DNA from: Mariniphaga sediminis
Lineage (GTDB): Bacteria; Bacteroidota; Bacteroidia; Bacteroidales; Prolixibacteraceae
Reading direction: 5' to 3'
Assembly: GCF_003573545.1 (NCBI RefSeq)
Contig: NZ_QWET01000019.1
Span: 24,038-88,037 of the forward strand
DNA: 64,000 bases
Position numbers and translations under genes: made by a program. The notes under the pieces were generated by a model. That model had not been told where the DNA came from, searched no databases, and worked only from the letters and a program-made list of their open reading frames with translations. Below, one piece after another: positions 35,256 to 43,856 of the stretch (its first letter is position 1; each line of letters begins with the position of its first letter).

Positions 35256-36122
35256 CTATTTTGCAGTACGACACTCTTCTTTCTCTTCTACCTTAATTTT
35301 CCGGGGTGGAAAATTTTCTTCAATAATGGCATTCGTAGGACAAACCGGAACGCATTTTCGGCATAACTTACATTTGTCTGAGTCTATAAATGCCAGGTTG
35401 TTTTCAATGGTAATGGCATCAAATTTACATTCCTTTTCACATTTGCCACATCCAATGCAAGCTACGCTACAGGCTTTTCGGGCCACCCCGCCTTTGTCCT
35501 GGTTGCGGCAGGCAACTACCACTTTTCGTTCTTTAGGGAATTTTTTCCGGAGTTCAATCAGATCTTTCGGGCAGGCATCCACACAAGCGCCGCAGGCCAC
35601 ACATTTGTCGTCGATGATTTTGGGAACGCCCAAATCAGAACGTAGTTCAATGGCATCGAAATCGCAGGCGTCATAGCAGTCGCCGTAACCAAGACACCCC
35701 CACTGGCAATCGGTTTCCCCGCTGTAAACGGAAGAGGCAATGGAACATGTGGTAGCCCCGTCGTATATATTGGTCTTGGGGCGGTGGTCGCATGTGCCGT
35801 TACAACGGATGAATGCAACCCTTGCATCTTTCTTTACCGCTTCAAGGCCCAATATCTCGGCTACCTTATTCATGGTTTCATTTCCCCCCACCGGGCAGTG
35901 GAGATCATTCAAATCGCTTGCTTTTACACAAGCTTCGGCAAAAGCCCGGCAACCTGCATAACCACATCCTCCGCAGTTTGAGGCAGGGAGGTTTCCTTCC
36001 ACTTCGTCTATTCGCGGGTCTTCGTTTACCTTAAATTTCCGGGCAACGAAATAAAGGATGATAGCGGCGGAGGTTCCAATAGCACTCAATGTTGCTACCG
36101 TATATATAACTGTAATACTCAT
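35256..36122 (-). CDS. rnfB: Rnf complex subunit B (ferredoxin-binding, multi-cluster)
   Basis: A 288-residue subunit, longer than E. coli RsxB, like clostridial RnfB. A single N-terminal membrane helix precedes the Fe-S domain CGGCGYAGCRAFAEAC. Further cysteine groups include a QWGCLGYGDCYDACDFDAI region and three plain ferredoxin motifs: CVACGACVDACP, CIGCGKCEKEC and CKLCRKCVPVCP. This many clusters supports electron entry from ferredoxin. It starts the core operon, four bases after the RseC-like gene. Confidence 0.95.
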   Translation of the reverse strand: MSITVIYTVATLSAIGTSAAIILYFVARKFKVNEDPRIDEVEGNLPASNCGGCGYAGCRAFAEACVKASDLNDLHCPVGGNETMNKVAEILGLEAVKKDARVAFIRCNGTCDHRPKTNIYDGATTCSIASSVYSGETDCQWGCLGYGDCYDACDFDAIELRSDLGVPKIIDDKCVACGACVDACPKDLIELRKKFPKERKVVVACRNQDKGGVARKACSVACIGCGKCEKECKFDAITIENNLAFIDSDKCKLCRKCVPVCPTNAIIEENFPPRKIKVEEKEECRTAK

Positions 36123-36125
36123 AAC

Positions 36126-36545
36126 CTAACCATTTTCTTCCACTTCGAATTTGAAAACTTTTTTTAAATAATGGCGAAAAAAATATAATGTTGTATAGTA
36201 TGGTACCAGTGTTCCAAGTGCAATCAAACCTGCTAAAATCTCATTGTTTGTTCCGAAAAAAGTAATAATTAGTGTCAGAAATACAATAAGAAAAGGAAGC
36301 AGGTATCCGTAAAATAAGGCTTTAAAGCCGGCTGATTCATGAAATAAAACAGTAACTTCCTGCCCCGTTGAATAGTGCATCCCTTTACTAGGAATTTCAA
36401 TCTCTTTTTCCTGATAATCGGCTACTGAGCATACCCCGTTTGCGTGGCAGGTTGAGCATGCCGACTGGTTTACAATACTCACTATCAGTGAGGAATCTGT
36501 TACTCTTTTTACAAAACCCTTATGTCTGATAACTGGATTCGTCAC
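36126..36545 (-). CDS. RseC/SoxR-reducing-type membrane protein (GTG start)
   Basis: A 139-residue protein of the RseC/MucC family: N-terminal cysteine motif CSTCHANGVCSVADY (about residues 30-45), then two closely spaced membrane helices (about 78-98 and 102-122). Homologues precede rnf/rsx operons in many bacteria and are thought to assist the complex or redox control of SoxR. The start is GTG at 36545. Just upstream is a TAAATTTG promoter element. With a four-base gap to rnfB it is almost certainly part of the operon. Confidence 0.85.
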   Translation of the reverse strand: MTNPVIRHKGFVKRVTDSSLIVSIVNQSACSTCHANGVCSVADYQEKEIEIPSKGMHYSTGQEVTVLFHESAGFKALFYGYLLPFLIVFLTLIITFFGTNNEILAGLIALGTLVPYYTTLYFFRHYLKKVFKFEVEENG

Positions 36546-36571
36546 ACCTTCTTTTGCTATTTACAGTTTGC

Positions 36572-36579
36572 AAATTTAG
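36572..36579 (-). promoter_or_regulatory. -7 promoter element (TAAATTTG) of the RseC-rnf operon
   Basis: Exact TAnnTTTG on the minus strand, 26 bases before the GTG start. A TTTTG lies upstream at a slightly long spacing (24 bases). Confidence 0.5.
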
Positions 36580-36650
36580 ATATTTATTTGAATGCAGACA
36601 TGTCAAAATTCACTTTTTTCTGTAAAACGTCAATTTAGAAAAGTTCTAAT

Positions 36651-38561
36651 TTATTGTTCTTTTTGCGATTTTAAAGAAGACTCTGCTTCTTCCCGTATCG
36701 ATTCCACATCCCATGCGCTGTCGGCTTCATGAATGGAGAAATTTTTCTCTGCCGCCAGTGTTTCTGAAAGCTGTTCGGAGAATCTTCTGGTCTCCTGAAT
36801 AAAACGATTTCTATCTTCCAGCCAGTGTTCGTAAAGCTCCATAAATATCTCTTCTTCATGGTGTTTGAAAAAACGGGCGGATCGGTGCGCTTCATATCTG
36901 GCAAATCCAAGATGCTCTAAAGCCCTTGTTCCCAGCTCAAGCCCTGAATTAAACATTTCGCGGTGTGTGTTTTTTACATTCAGTTTTACAAACTCAAAAG
37001 CATGGTAAATATCTTTGGCACGAGCCATAATTTCCACTCCCGGATATTTATTTTTTACGTATTTGGCTACTTTCAATGCATTGTCGTATTCTGCCATACT
37101 CAAAATCAGAAGTCGGGCGTTGGCAATCCCGGCACTTTCGAGTACCTGGGGGCGGGTTACATCGCCATAATACAATTTAAAGCCGAATGTTCGGAGTACC
37201 TTCACATTGGCTGGGTTGTTGTCGATGATGGTTACTTTAAAACCATTGGCCAGCAACAATCGTCCGACAATGAGACCGAAACGGCCAAAACCTGCAAGAA
37301 TAATAGGGTTCTCCTGTGCTTCCACCTCGTCAAACTCCAGTTTGTTTTGCCAACGTGCCAAAATAGGGCTCACGGCCTTATCATTAAAAAGAAGGAGCAG
37401 GGGTGATAAGGCCATTGAAAGAGCAACAACCAACAATAACAGTCCGGCCGTTTTTTCTTCAAAAAACTGGCTCTGTTTGGAGAATGAAACCAACACAAAA
37501 GCAAATTCGCTGGATTGGGCAAGTAAAAAGGCAAACAGGAATTCATATCCTTTCTTCAACCGAAAGAAACGACCCAAAAACAGTAATACTAAAAACTTTA
37601 ACAAAACAAGCAGTAAAACATACCCTATTATTCTGAACGGATCTTCAATTAATAGCATAAAATTGATGCTTGCACCTACCGAAATAAAGAACAGGCCTAA
37701 CAGGAGCCCCTTGAACGGATCGATAGTCGTTTCAAGTTCGTGCCGGTATTCACTGTCTGCGAGTACCACTCCGGCCACAAAAGTTCCGAGTGCTGGCGAT
37801 AATCCAATGGCATCCATTGCCAGTGCAATACCAATTACAAGCAAGAGGGCCATTGCTGTAAAAACTTCATGCAGGTTCGTTTCAGCGATAAAACGAAAAA
37901 GATATTTGGCTAAAAACCTCCCTAAAAAAATAATTGCTGCGATGGTTGCCACAATAATAAGCAACTGCAACCAACCGGACAAAGCCGCTACACCGGTCAT
38001 TTCATCGAGATGAGATCCGGTAAGAGTAGCAGGACCGTTGAGGGCGGCAAGTAAAGGAATAATAGCCAGCACAGGCACCACCATAATATCCTGGAAAAGA
38101 AGTACGGAGAAAGCAGATTTCCCGGCAACATTCCGCAGTAACCCTTTCTCTGTAAGCGTTTGCAGGACAATAGCTGTAGATGACAAGGCCAGAATGAGCC
38201 CGATGCCGACAGATTTGTTCAATTGGAATCCAAACAACAGGGCTGTTATGGCAATGACAATCGAAGTAATTAAAACCTGTAAGCCGCCCAACCCGAAAAT
38301 TGATTTTCGCATTTTCCAAAGTAAGGCCGGTTCCAGTTCCAGCCCGATAACAAAGAGCATCAGTACTACTCCAAACTCGGCAAAATGCATTAGATCATCG
38401 GCTTCCTGCCCAACCAGTCCAAAAACGAATGGCCCGATAATAATTCCTGCAAGTAAATAGCCTAACACCGAAACCATCCCCAACTTTTTGGCAAGAGGAA
38501 CCGAAATGACCGCGGCCAGAAGGTAAATTAATGCCTGAAAGAAAAAATCCTGGTTGTGCAT
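36651..38561 (-). CDS. CPA2-family monovalent cation:proton antiporter, KefB/KefC-like
   Basis: A 636-residue protein. Residues 1-400 form a 12-helix CPA2 antiporter domain (VPLAKKLGMVSVLGYLLAGI, FGVVLMLFVIGLELEP, LSSTAIVLQTL, LLFQDIMVVPVLAI). A TrkA-N Rossmann domain follows with NAD-binding loop ILAGFGRFGLIVGRLLL (about 425-440) and DNNPANV. The C-terminal 100 residues are charged and helical. E. coli KefB/KefC are potassium efflux systems gated by glutathione adducts; whether glutathione regulates this one is unknown, as many Bacteroidota lack it. The adjoining flavoprotein gene is the typical Kef partner. Confidence 0.88.
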   Translation of the reverse strand: MHNQDFFFQALIYLLAAVISVPLAKKLGMVSVLGYLLAGIIIGPFVFGLVGQEADDLMHFAEFGVVLMLFVIGLELEPALLWKMRKSIFGLGGLQVLITSIVIAITALLFGFQLNKSVGIGLILALSSTAIVLQTLTEKGLLRNVAGKSAFSVLLFQDIMVVPVLAIIPLLAALNGPATLTGSHLDEMTGVAALSGWLQLLIIVATIAAIIFLGRFLAKYLFRFIAETNLHEVFTAMALLLVIGIALAMDAIGLSPALGTFVAGVVLADSEYRHELETTIDPFKGLLLGLFFISVGASINFMLLIEDPFRIIGYVLLLVLLKFLVLLFLGRFFRLKKGYEFLFAFLLAQSSEFAFVLVSFSKQSQFFEEKTAGLLLLVVALSMALSPLLLLFNDKAVSPILARWQNKLEFDEVEAQENPIILAGFGRFGLIVGRLLLANGFKVTIIDNNPANVKVLRTFGFKLYYGDVTRPQVLESAGIANARLLILSMAEYDNALKVAKYVKNKYPGVEIMARAKDIYHAFEFVKLNVKNTHREMFNSGLELGTRALEHLGFARYEAHRSARFFKHHEEEIFMELYEHWLEDRNRFIQETRRFSEQLSETLAAEKNFSIHEADSAWDVESIREEAESSLKSQKEQ

Positions 38562-38562
38562 A

Positions 38563-39150
38563 TCAATCGATTAGTTCATTAAAATATTCCACACTACTTA
38601 ACTTGTCTTTATCTAATTGAACTGATTGCAGTAAGGTCAGAAGTTTTCTGTACTTTTCTGCAAATTTTGGAATTTCTTCATCCCGCATGGTATGAGCGCC
38701 ATGCACCACAAAAGGGGGCAAATATTCCATGCGGCACAGGTTGACCGATTGCTTAAAAGGCGCCAGGAATTCATTTATAGTAAAATGATTTCGCCCCTCA
38801 CGGCAATAAATTTCTCTGCGCCCACCAGTTGAAATCACTGAGATTACTGTTTTTTTTTCTAATTGGCGACCATCTCTTCCGTATGCCCAACCATGTTGCA
38901 GCACCAGATCCATCCACTCTTTCAATAACGCGGGAGCGCTGTACCAGTAGAAAGGGTGTTGCCACACAATAATATCATGGGTTGAAAGTAACTGCTGCTC
39001 TCTTTTTACATCAATAAAAAAATCGGGGTAGTTCTCATATAAATTATTAAATGTAACCCCTTTCATATTTTTGACAGCATCGACAAGCTGTTTGTTTATC
39101 CTCGATTTCTGAAACGCCGGGTGCGCAAATTCTACAAGTATCCTCTTCAT
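38563..39150 (-). CDS. NAD(P)H-dependent oxidoreductase, KefF/KefG-type ancillary protein
   Basis: A 195-residue flavodoxin-fold quinone reductase family protein. Opening ILVEFAHPAFQKSR resembles the flavin phosphate-binding loop, then FPxYWYSAPALLKEWMD as in KefF/KefG (here WQHPFYWYSAPALLKEWMD), and STGGRREIY. KefF and KefG bind and fully activate their Kef antiporter. Here the gene is one base upstream of the antiporter gene in the same operon, which strengthens the assignment. Confidence 0.88.
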   Translation of the reverse strand: MKRILVEFAHPAFQKSRINKQLVDAVKNMKGVTFNNLYENYPDFFIDVKREQQLLSTHDIIVWQHPFYWYSAPALLKEWMDLVLQHGWAYGRDGRQLEKKTVISVISTGGRREIYCREGRNHFTINEFLAPFKQSVNLCRMEYLPPFVVHGAHTMRDEEIPKFAEKYRKLLTLLQSVQLDKDKLSSVEYFNELID

Positions 39151-39394
39151 GTATCGGCTTTAATTTTTTTATCTGGTAATAGCCTGGATGAAAAAACGAA
39201 ATGGAGGAATTTTTATTCCCTTCATTCAATTCGATTTCTAAAAATAGTAATTTTCGTGAGAAGTTTTTTGGTATACGCTTTCCCGATTTATAAGACGGAG
39301 TTTTTTCGTTAAAAAATGATCAAAAAAAGCAGGAGTTTTAATCACATCATTTACAAGATATTATTTTTTTATAGCGTCTAAATAACCCGAAAAA
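39151..39394. other. AT-rich gap upstream of the kef pair
   Basis: Non-coding. No exact -7 element for the minus-strand kef operon was found. A plus-strand frame at 39121-39312 overlaps the kefG start and appears to be chance. Confidence 0.35.
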
Positions 39395-39426
39395 TTTGCA
39401 AATGCCAACCTTTACAGTTAAATTTG
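39395..39426 (+). promoter_or_regulatory. Promoter of the structured RNA upstream of lnt
   Basis: TTTG (39395-39398), 20-base spacer, TAAATTTG (39419-39426): a near-ideal Bacteroidota promoter on the plus strand. No plus-strand coding gene follows for over 2 kb. Confidence 0.65.
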
Positions 39427-39431
39427 AACTG

Positions 39432-39659
39432 TACAAAGCGTTCATTGAATAAGAAAAGATACTATCCGCATCGATTCAGCAGTTGGTAAACTCAACAGAA
39501 CTTATTAAACCGAGTTAGCTCAACGGTTGCAAAAACAGGCCTTGTAGTCCCGATGTAAATTGGGATGAGTCGAAAGACCGATGGAAGTTTGAACGACCGG
39601 GCGCTCAAATCCTGTTATTCAGGGGTTTTACGCAAACGGAATTGGTGCGGATTTTTTTT
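39432..39659 (+). ncRNA. Candidate novel structured RNA with a 14-bp closing stem
   Basis: After a full promoter, ATCCGCATCGATTC (39464-39477) pairs with GAATTGGTGCGGAT (39639-39652), 14 pairs including two G-T, and is followed at once by eight T residues: a closing stem acting also as terminator. Inside are AACCG/CGGTT (39508-39512 with 39524-39528), AACAGG/CCTGTT (39534-39539 with 39611-39616), TCCCGAT/ATTGGGA closed by a GUAA loop (39548-39565) and GTC/GAC closed by GAAA (39569-39578); both loops are GNRA. It lies antisense to nothing except the last bases of lnt. It does not fit the RNase P, tmRNA, SRP or tRNA signatures I know. A divergent 6S RNA or an undescribed class is possible. Confidence 0.6.
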
Positions 39660-41253
39660 ATTCCGGAATGAGCCTTTTTGTAATCAGAAACAATACGAGC
39701 AGCCCCGCCACAAATAAAGATATCCGGGCAATGTAATCGCCATATTTCACGTAAAACGTAATTTCATCATTAATATTCACCGTACCTTCTATTGCGGCCT
39801 CGGTCCACCATCCGGTTGTTTGCAGCAAGTCTCCCCGCTGATTGATAATGGAGGAAATGCCTGTGTTGGCTGACCGGGCTACACTCCGTCGGGTTTCAAT
39901 GGCCCTGAGTCGGGCAAAGGAGAGATGCTGTTTGTATCCTGGCGTGTTGCGCCACCAGCCGTCGTTGGTGATGATCACAATGAGGCCGGCCCCTTTTTTA
40001 ATAAACCGGGAAAGGTAGCCGCCAAAAACAGATTCGTAACAAATTACCGGGGCTACCGCTGTTCCGTCTTTAAGGATAAAATTGGTAGGTTCGTCCTGCC
40101 GGCCCAAACTGCCTGTGGTACCCCCCAAATCAAAAACCAAATCGCTCAGAAAGCCAAGGTATTTTCTAAAGGGCATCTTTTCCACCCCGCTTACCAGAAT
40201 TGATTTGTGGTAAATGTGTCCCGCACCGCGCCGGTCAATAAAAATGGCTGAGTTGAACACATCGTAGTAAGTACCTCTTGAAACGCGCGAGGTGGGGGAG
40301 GCGTCTTCCGCGCCAGGGTATATTTTTATGGTAGATGCACCAAAAATTACTTCAGCGTTGGGATGCCTCCACATCCAGTCGGTCAAACGATTAAACTGGG
40401 AATTAGACTCCAGCCGATCGACCCGCCAGTTGGTGTAACGTTCAAAAACGGTCTCAGGGCCAATTACCAGGTCTGTTTGGGGATTTATTTTTGAATCTGC
40501 CAGTTGTTTAAATTTTTCCATTTTCCGGTTTTCGGCCTGCATATCGTATGCTTCTTTGTAAGGATCGATATTGGGCTGAACGATCACTACGTTTAACGGA
40601 TTTTCTTTTTCAGTGTATGAATTGTACATTGAAAAGGACCAAAACAAAGGCACGAAGAGTAACACGCAAAAAGATGCGAATGGATACAACACCTTCCGGA
40701 GAGAGGCGCTGTTTTTTAAGTTCAGAAAGATTCTGAAAAGAATAACATTTAAAACCAGAACCCAAAGTGTTCCTCCCAGAATCCCTGTAAATTCATACCA
40801 TTGTATCATTTTTACATTATTGGCAAATCCATTTCCGAGGTTAAGCCAGGGCCACTCAATGTCCCAGCGAAAATGAAAATATTCGAACGATAGCCAGAAT
40901 ACGACGAGGGCAATGTAGCCCAACCCCGGCGGAAAGCGCCGGCGTGCAGCATGGGCCAGCCACCAAACCAGCGACATCAGAAATGAGTTGACAACAATAG
41001 CCATCAACGCTCCTGCCAGTGTTGCATGCGCAATCCACCAGGTAGAAATACTGTTCCAAATGAGAAAAGCCAAAAATGTGTGACCCCAGAACGATACTCC
41101 CCTGTATTCAGATTTGTGTGTAACAAAATAGTGATCGAGCAGCAGAAGGGGGAAAAAGGCAAAAAACAATGTCCATCCGGGAAGCCCCAACCAGGCCAGA
41201 CTTAATAAAATACCAGCGGTTACCGAGAGTAAAAGGCGTATAGATCGTGTCAT
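39658..41253 (-). CDS. lnt: Apolipoprotein N-acyltransferase
   Basis: A 531-residue inner-membrane enzyme that adds the third acyl chain to lipoproteins. N-terminal membrane helices (about residues 1-190) are followed by a periplasmic nitrilase domain and a final helix. The catalytic triad blocks are visible: Glu in DLVIGPETVFE, Lys in the region HKSILVSGVEKMPFRKY and Cys in VAPVICYESVFGGYL; NDGWWRNTPGYKQHLSFARLRAIETRR is also characteristic. Presence of Lnt agrees with the many lipoproteins of Bacteroidota. The stop lies inside the T-run of the convergent RNA gene. Confidence 0.93.
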   Translation of the reverse strand: MTRSIRLLLSVTAGILLSLAWLGLPGWTLFFAFFPLLLLDHYFVTHKSEYRGVSFWGHTFLAFLIWNSISTWWIAHATLAGALMAIVVNSFLMSLVWWLAHAARRRFPPGLGYIALVVFWLSFEYFHFRWDIEWPWLNLGNGFANNVKMIQWYEFTGILGGTLWVLVLNVILFRIFLNLKNSASLRKVLYPFASFCVLLFVPLFWSFSMYNSYTEKENPLNVVIVQPNIDPYKEAYDMQAENRKMEKFKQLADSKINPQTDLVIGPETVFERYTNWRVDRLESNSQFNRLTDWMWRHPNAEVIFGASTIKIYPGAEDASPTSRVSRGTYYDVFNSAIFIDRRGAGHIYHKSILVSGVEKMPFRKYLGFLSDLVFDLGGTTGSLGRQDEPTNFILKDGTAVAPVICYESVFGGYLSRFIKKGAGLIVIITNDGWWRNTPGYKQHLSFARLRAIETRRSVARSANTGISSIINQRGDLLQTTGWWTEAAIEGTVNINDEITFYVKYGDYIARISLFVAGLLVLFLITKRLIPE

Positions 41254-41292
41254 ATAATAATACAGTATTTTGGTACAAGTAATTTGTCCTTT

Positions 41293-41457
41293 TTACAGGG
41301 AATTTATAACTCTGTTTACCAGCCACATCAAAGGAATTAAAACACCGGGAAGTCCTCTGAAAGAGCCTTCAGCAACTGCTCCTATACCTCTTGTTTTACA
41401 GAGCCGGCGCAGGAAGAACCAAGTTATCAACAATGTATAGCTGAAAGATCGTAACAT
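41293..41457 (-). CDS. Possible small membrane protein, 54 residues
   Basis: ATG at 41457-41455, stop at 41295-41293. The product begins MLRSFSYTLLITWFFLRRL and ends in IPLMWLVNRVINSL, so two hydrophobic patches flank a short basic and glycine-containing centre. It lies 40 bases upstream of lnt in the same direction and could be co-transcribed with it. No family is recognised, and an open frame this short could be chance. There is no clear ribosome-binding site or -7 element. Confidence 0.3.
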   Translation of the reverse strand: MLRSFSYTLLITWFFLRRLCKTRGIGAVAEGSFRGLPGVLIPLMWLVNRVINSL

Positions 41458-41529
41458 TTTGGAACGTTAAATCTAAAACTAACCCTTATTTTAGCAGCAC
41501 GTTTGTTATTCATAGAAACAGAAAAGAAT

Positions 41530-42570
41530 ATGGTACTTGGTCCAAACTTACATATAAAAAAATATACGGGGATTATTTTAACTATTTTTTTGATCCAAAT
41601 TTGCTTCCATTTTGCAGCGCACGGGCAACATGCCGAAGTGGTGGCGGAAAAGGGGGAAGGTATTTATCGCCTGCTGACACGCAACGGGTATCCGGTAATA
41701 CAATACATGGATGCCTTTGTTGAACTGAACAAAGAACGCCTTGGTCCGGATAATTCTCTTTATGCCGGCAGAAAATATAAACTTCCTGTAAAAACTGACA
41801 GCTCTCCTCCTTCTTCTTCCTCCTCTTCTTCCCAAACAGTGAACTATGCGATTTTCGGAAAAAAATATGCCGATGTGGAAATTGTGGATAATCAACTGAA
41901 CGGGGCTTATTATTACCTCGTGGCCGGTCATGGAGGCCCGGATCCGGGAGCAGTAGGGGATTACGGCGACTGGCATTTGTGTGAAGATGAATATGCATAC
42001 GATGTAACCCTCCGTCTGGCACGTAACCTCATTCAGCATGGGGCAACGGTTTACCTGATTACCCGTGATCCAAACGATGGAATCCGCGACGACAGCTACC
42101 TGAAACCGGACAAAGATGAAGTATGTTACCCGGATCTGAGAATTCCTTTAAATCAACTCCGTAGGTTGAGGCAGCGCACCGACGCGGTAAACAGACTGTA
42201 CCAAAAAAACAAAGGAAATTTTCAGCGGATGATTGCTATCCATGTGGACTCCCGAAGCCGGGGTGAAAACATTGATGTTTTCTTTTACCATGATAAGCGG
42301 AGCAATTCGGGGAAAAAGGCAGCCGAAATATTGCAAAAAACAATTCAGCAAAAGTACGATGTGCACCAGCCTGGCAGAGGGTATATGGGCACCGTGTCGA
42401 ACCGGAACCTTTATGTTGTGAGGAATACTTATCCGGTAGCAGTTTATATCGAGTTGGGAAACATCAACCACCGCCGCGACCAGCAGCGGTTTATTGTTAC
42501 CAACAACCGGCAGGCCCTGGCCAACTGGTTATCCGAAGGATTAATTGAGGACTTTAAAACCAATAAATAA
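41530..42570 (+). CDS. Secreted N-acetylmuramoyl-L-alanine amidase (Amidase_3) with LysM-like N-domain
   Basis: About 346 residues. The signal peptide is hydrophobic (IILTIFLIQICFHFAAHGQ). A LysM-like segment (GEGIYRLLTRNGYP, then LNKERLGPDNSLYAGRKYKLP) could bind peptidoglycan. After a Ser-rich linker comes the amidase with zinc ligands His in VAGHGGPDPGAVG, Glu in LCEDEYAYDV and His in AIHVDSRS, and catalytic Glu in YIELGNINH. It cleaves the bond between muramic acid and L-alanine. The frame extends upstream to a TTG at 41503; I use the ATG at 41530. Confidence 0.88.
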   Translation: MVLGPNLHIKKYTGIILTIFLIQICFHFAAHGQHAEVVAEKGEGIYRLLTRNGYPVIQYMDAFVELNKERLGPDNSLYAGRKYKLPVKTDSSPPSSSSSSSQTVNYAIFGKKYADVEIVDNQLNGAYYYLVAGHGGPDPGAVGDYGDWHLCEDEYAYDVTLRLARNLIQHGATVYLITRDPNDGIRDDSYLKPDKDEVCYPDLRIPLNQLRRLRQRTDAVNRLYQKNKGNFQRMIAIHVDSRSRGENIDVFFYHDKRSNSGKKAAEILQKTIQQKYDVHQPGRGYMGTVSNRNLYVVRNTYPVAVYIELGNINHRRDQQRFIVTNNRQALANWLSEGLIEDFKTNK

Positions 42571-42604
42571 TTAACTGTTGTTTGTTCGATTGACATTACC
42601 TTTT

Positions 42605-43792
42605 TTACAGAGTAGCTATGTCAATATGTATTTCCTGCCTTTGTCCCTTCAAATCAATAAATTCAAGGAAAATGGTATCTTCTATCTCAAGGTTTACATA
42701 GTCGCAAAAATCATGACCATTTTCAAAATCCAGTGTATTAATCTTTACTACCTGCATGTTGGGCCTGATTCCTTTTTTATAGGCCGGTGAATTTTCTATA
42801 ACAGATCGAATATGTATCCCTTCTTCAGTTGTGTATCCTATCCTGAATCCGTATGATTTGTCGGAATCTGTGCCGGGTGCTGTTTCTGTAAAACACAGGT
42901 TTTTATTGTTCCAGTCGATTGTGACGATAAATTTTGACAATACCTTATTCCCGATAAGGTCTGTCTTTCCGGTTTTTAGCAAAACATTTTTCAGCCTGAA
43001 GTCATTTATTTTAACAGAATCAGACTTTGCTATTTCATGGTAAAGCTCAACCGGTTTTCCAACAAGTCCGGATTGTTGAAAACCTTTTTCGATCCAAACC
43101 TGATCAATAATTTTTTTCTCTTTTAGAATGGAGAAGGCTTCTTTATTCATAGCAATGGAGCCATTTGAACCGTAATCCAACAACATATTTTTAAGCGTTG
43201 CACGACCAATAGAAATATCCAGGAATATATTATACTGAAAATCTTTTTTGAAGGGAATGATAATCGATTCATCTATGGTTGAAGCATCTATATTACTGCT
43301 TAAAGAAAGTTGTTTGCGTTCCTGGTTTATTGTCCAATTGCAATGGCGCATCAGGTTTGAACCAATAATGCCATCAATATTCAGGCATTCGAATATGGGA
43401 TTTGCATTAAAATCTCCTACAAAAGCGGTTTGGTTTAGGAATGATATATTTCCAATTTGAAGGGTATCAACCTGCACCCAATTGACCTTTTTTCTGTTAT
43501 GATCGCTGTCAATAATTTTTCCTTGGCTGATTGTTTTAAAGGCATAGTTGTTTTGTAGTTCTTCGGAAATACTAAACGGAGCGCCCGAGTCAAACAAAAA
43601 GCGGTATTGTCTCCCTTGAATTGTGACATTGACAAACAGAAGGTCTTTTTGAATTTCGAGATCAATCGTTTCATCAAAATCATTTTGGAAAATGTGTCCG
43701 TAATGTATTGCTTCAGTCCATTGAACGGAGCATCCGGATATAAGAAAAGATGTAATCCAGATTAGAACCAGTATGTTGAATTGTTTTTTCAT
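42605..43792 (-). CDS. Lipoprotein with two retropepsin-like halves and a PDZ domain
   Basis: A 395-residue probable lipoprotein: lipobox FLISGC with C21. Two aspartic-protease-like halves follow: FLFDSGAPFSI (D68 in the D-S-G motif) and MLLDYGSNGSI (D206, D-Y-G). The C-terminal 85 residues are a PDZ domain (IRSVIENSPAYKKGIRPNMQVVKIN). Bacteroidota encode many such single-chain retropepsin-PDZ proteins of unknown substrate. The second site, DYG instead of DTG/DSG, might be catalytically weak, so activity is uncertain. The neighbour 64 bases upstream is an MBL-fold hydrolase. Confidence 0.8.
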   Translation of the reverse strand: MKKQFNILVLIWITSFLISGCSVQWTEAIHYGHIFQNDFDETIDLEIQKDLLFVNVTIQGRQYRFLFDSGAPFSISEELQNNYAFKTISQGKIIDSDHNRKKVNWVQVDTLQIGNISFLNQTAFVGDFNANPIFECLNIDGIIGSNLMRHCNWTINQERKQLSLSSNIDASTIDESIIIPFKKDFQYNIFLDISIGRATLKNMLLDYGSNGSIAMNKEAFSILKEKKIIDQVWIEKGFQQSGLVGKPVELYHEIAKSDSVKINDFRLKNVLLKTGKTDLIGNKVLSKFIVTIDWNNKNLCFTETAPGTDSDKSYGFRIGYTTEEGIHIRSVIENSPAYKKGIRPNMQVVKINTLDFENGHDFCDYVNLEIEDTIFLEFIDLKGQRQEIHIDIATL

Positions 43793-43856
43793 TCTGCTGA
43801 AATGCCTGTGGTGAAAGATTCATCAGGGTTCAATATAACCGGACAATGTGTTGCGT

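Noticed and set aside
37207..38013. 268-codon open frame on the plus strand
   Set aside because: Lies entirely antisense to the KefB-like antiporter, whose motifs are intact; composition (Ser, Lys, Asn-rich) is typical of an antisense shadow.
39508..39620. tRNA-like fragments (AGTTAGCTCAACGG and CAAATCC) in the structured RNA
   Set aside because: They resemble D-arm and T-arm sequences, but no acceptor stem or anticodon arm can be formed at tRNA spacing.
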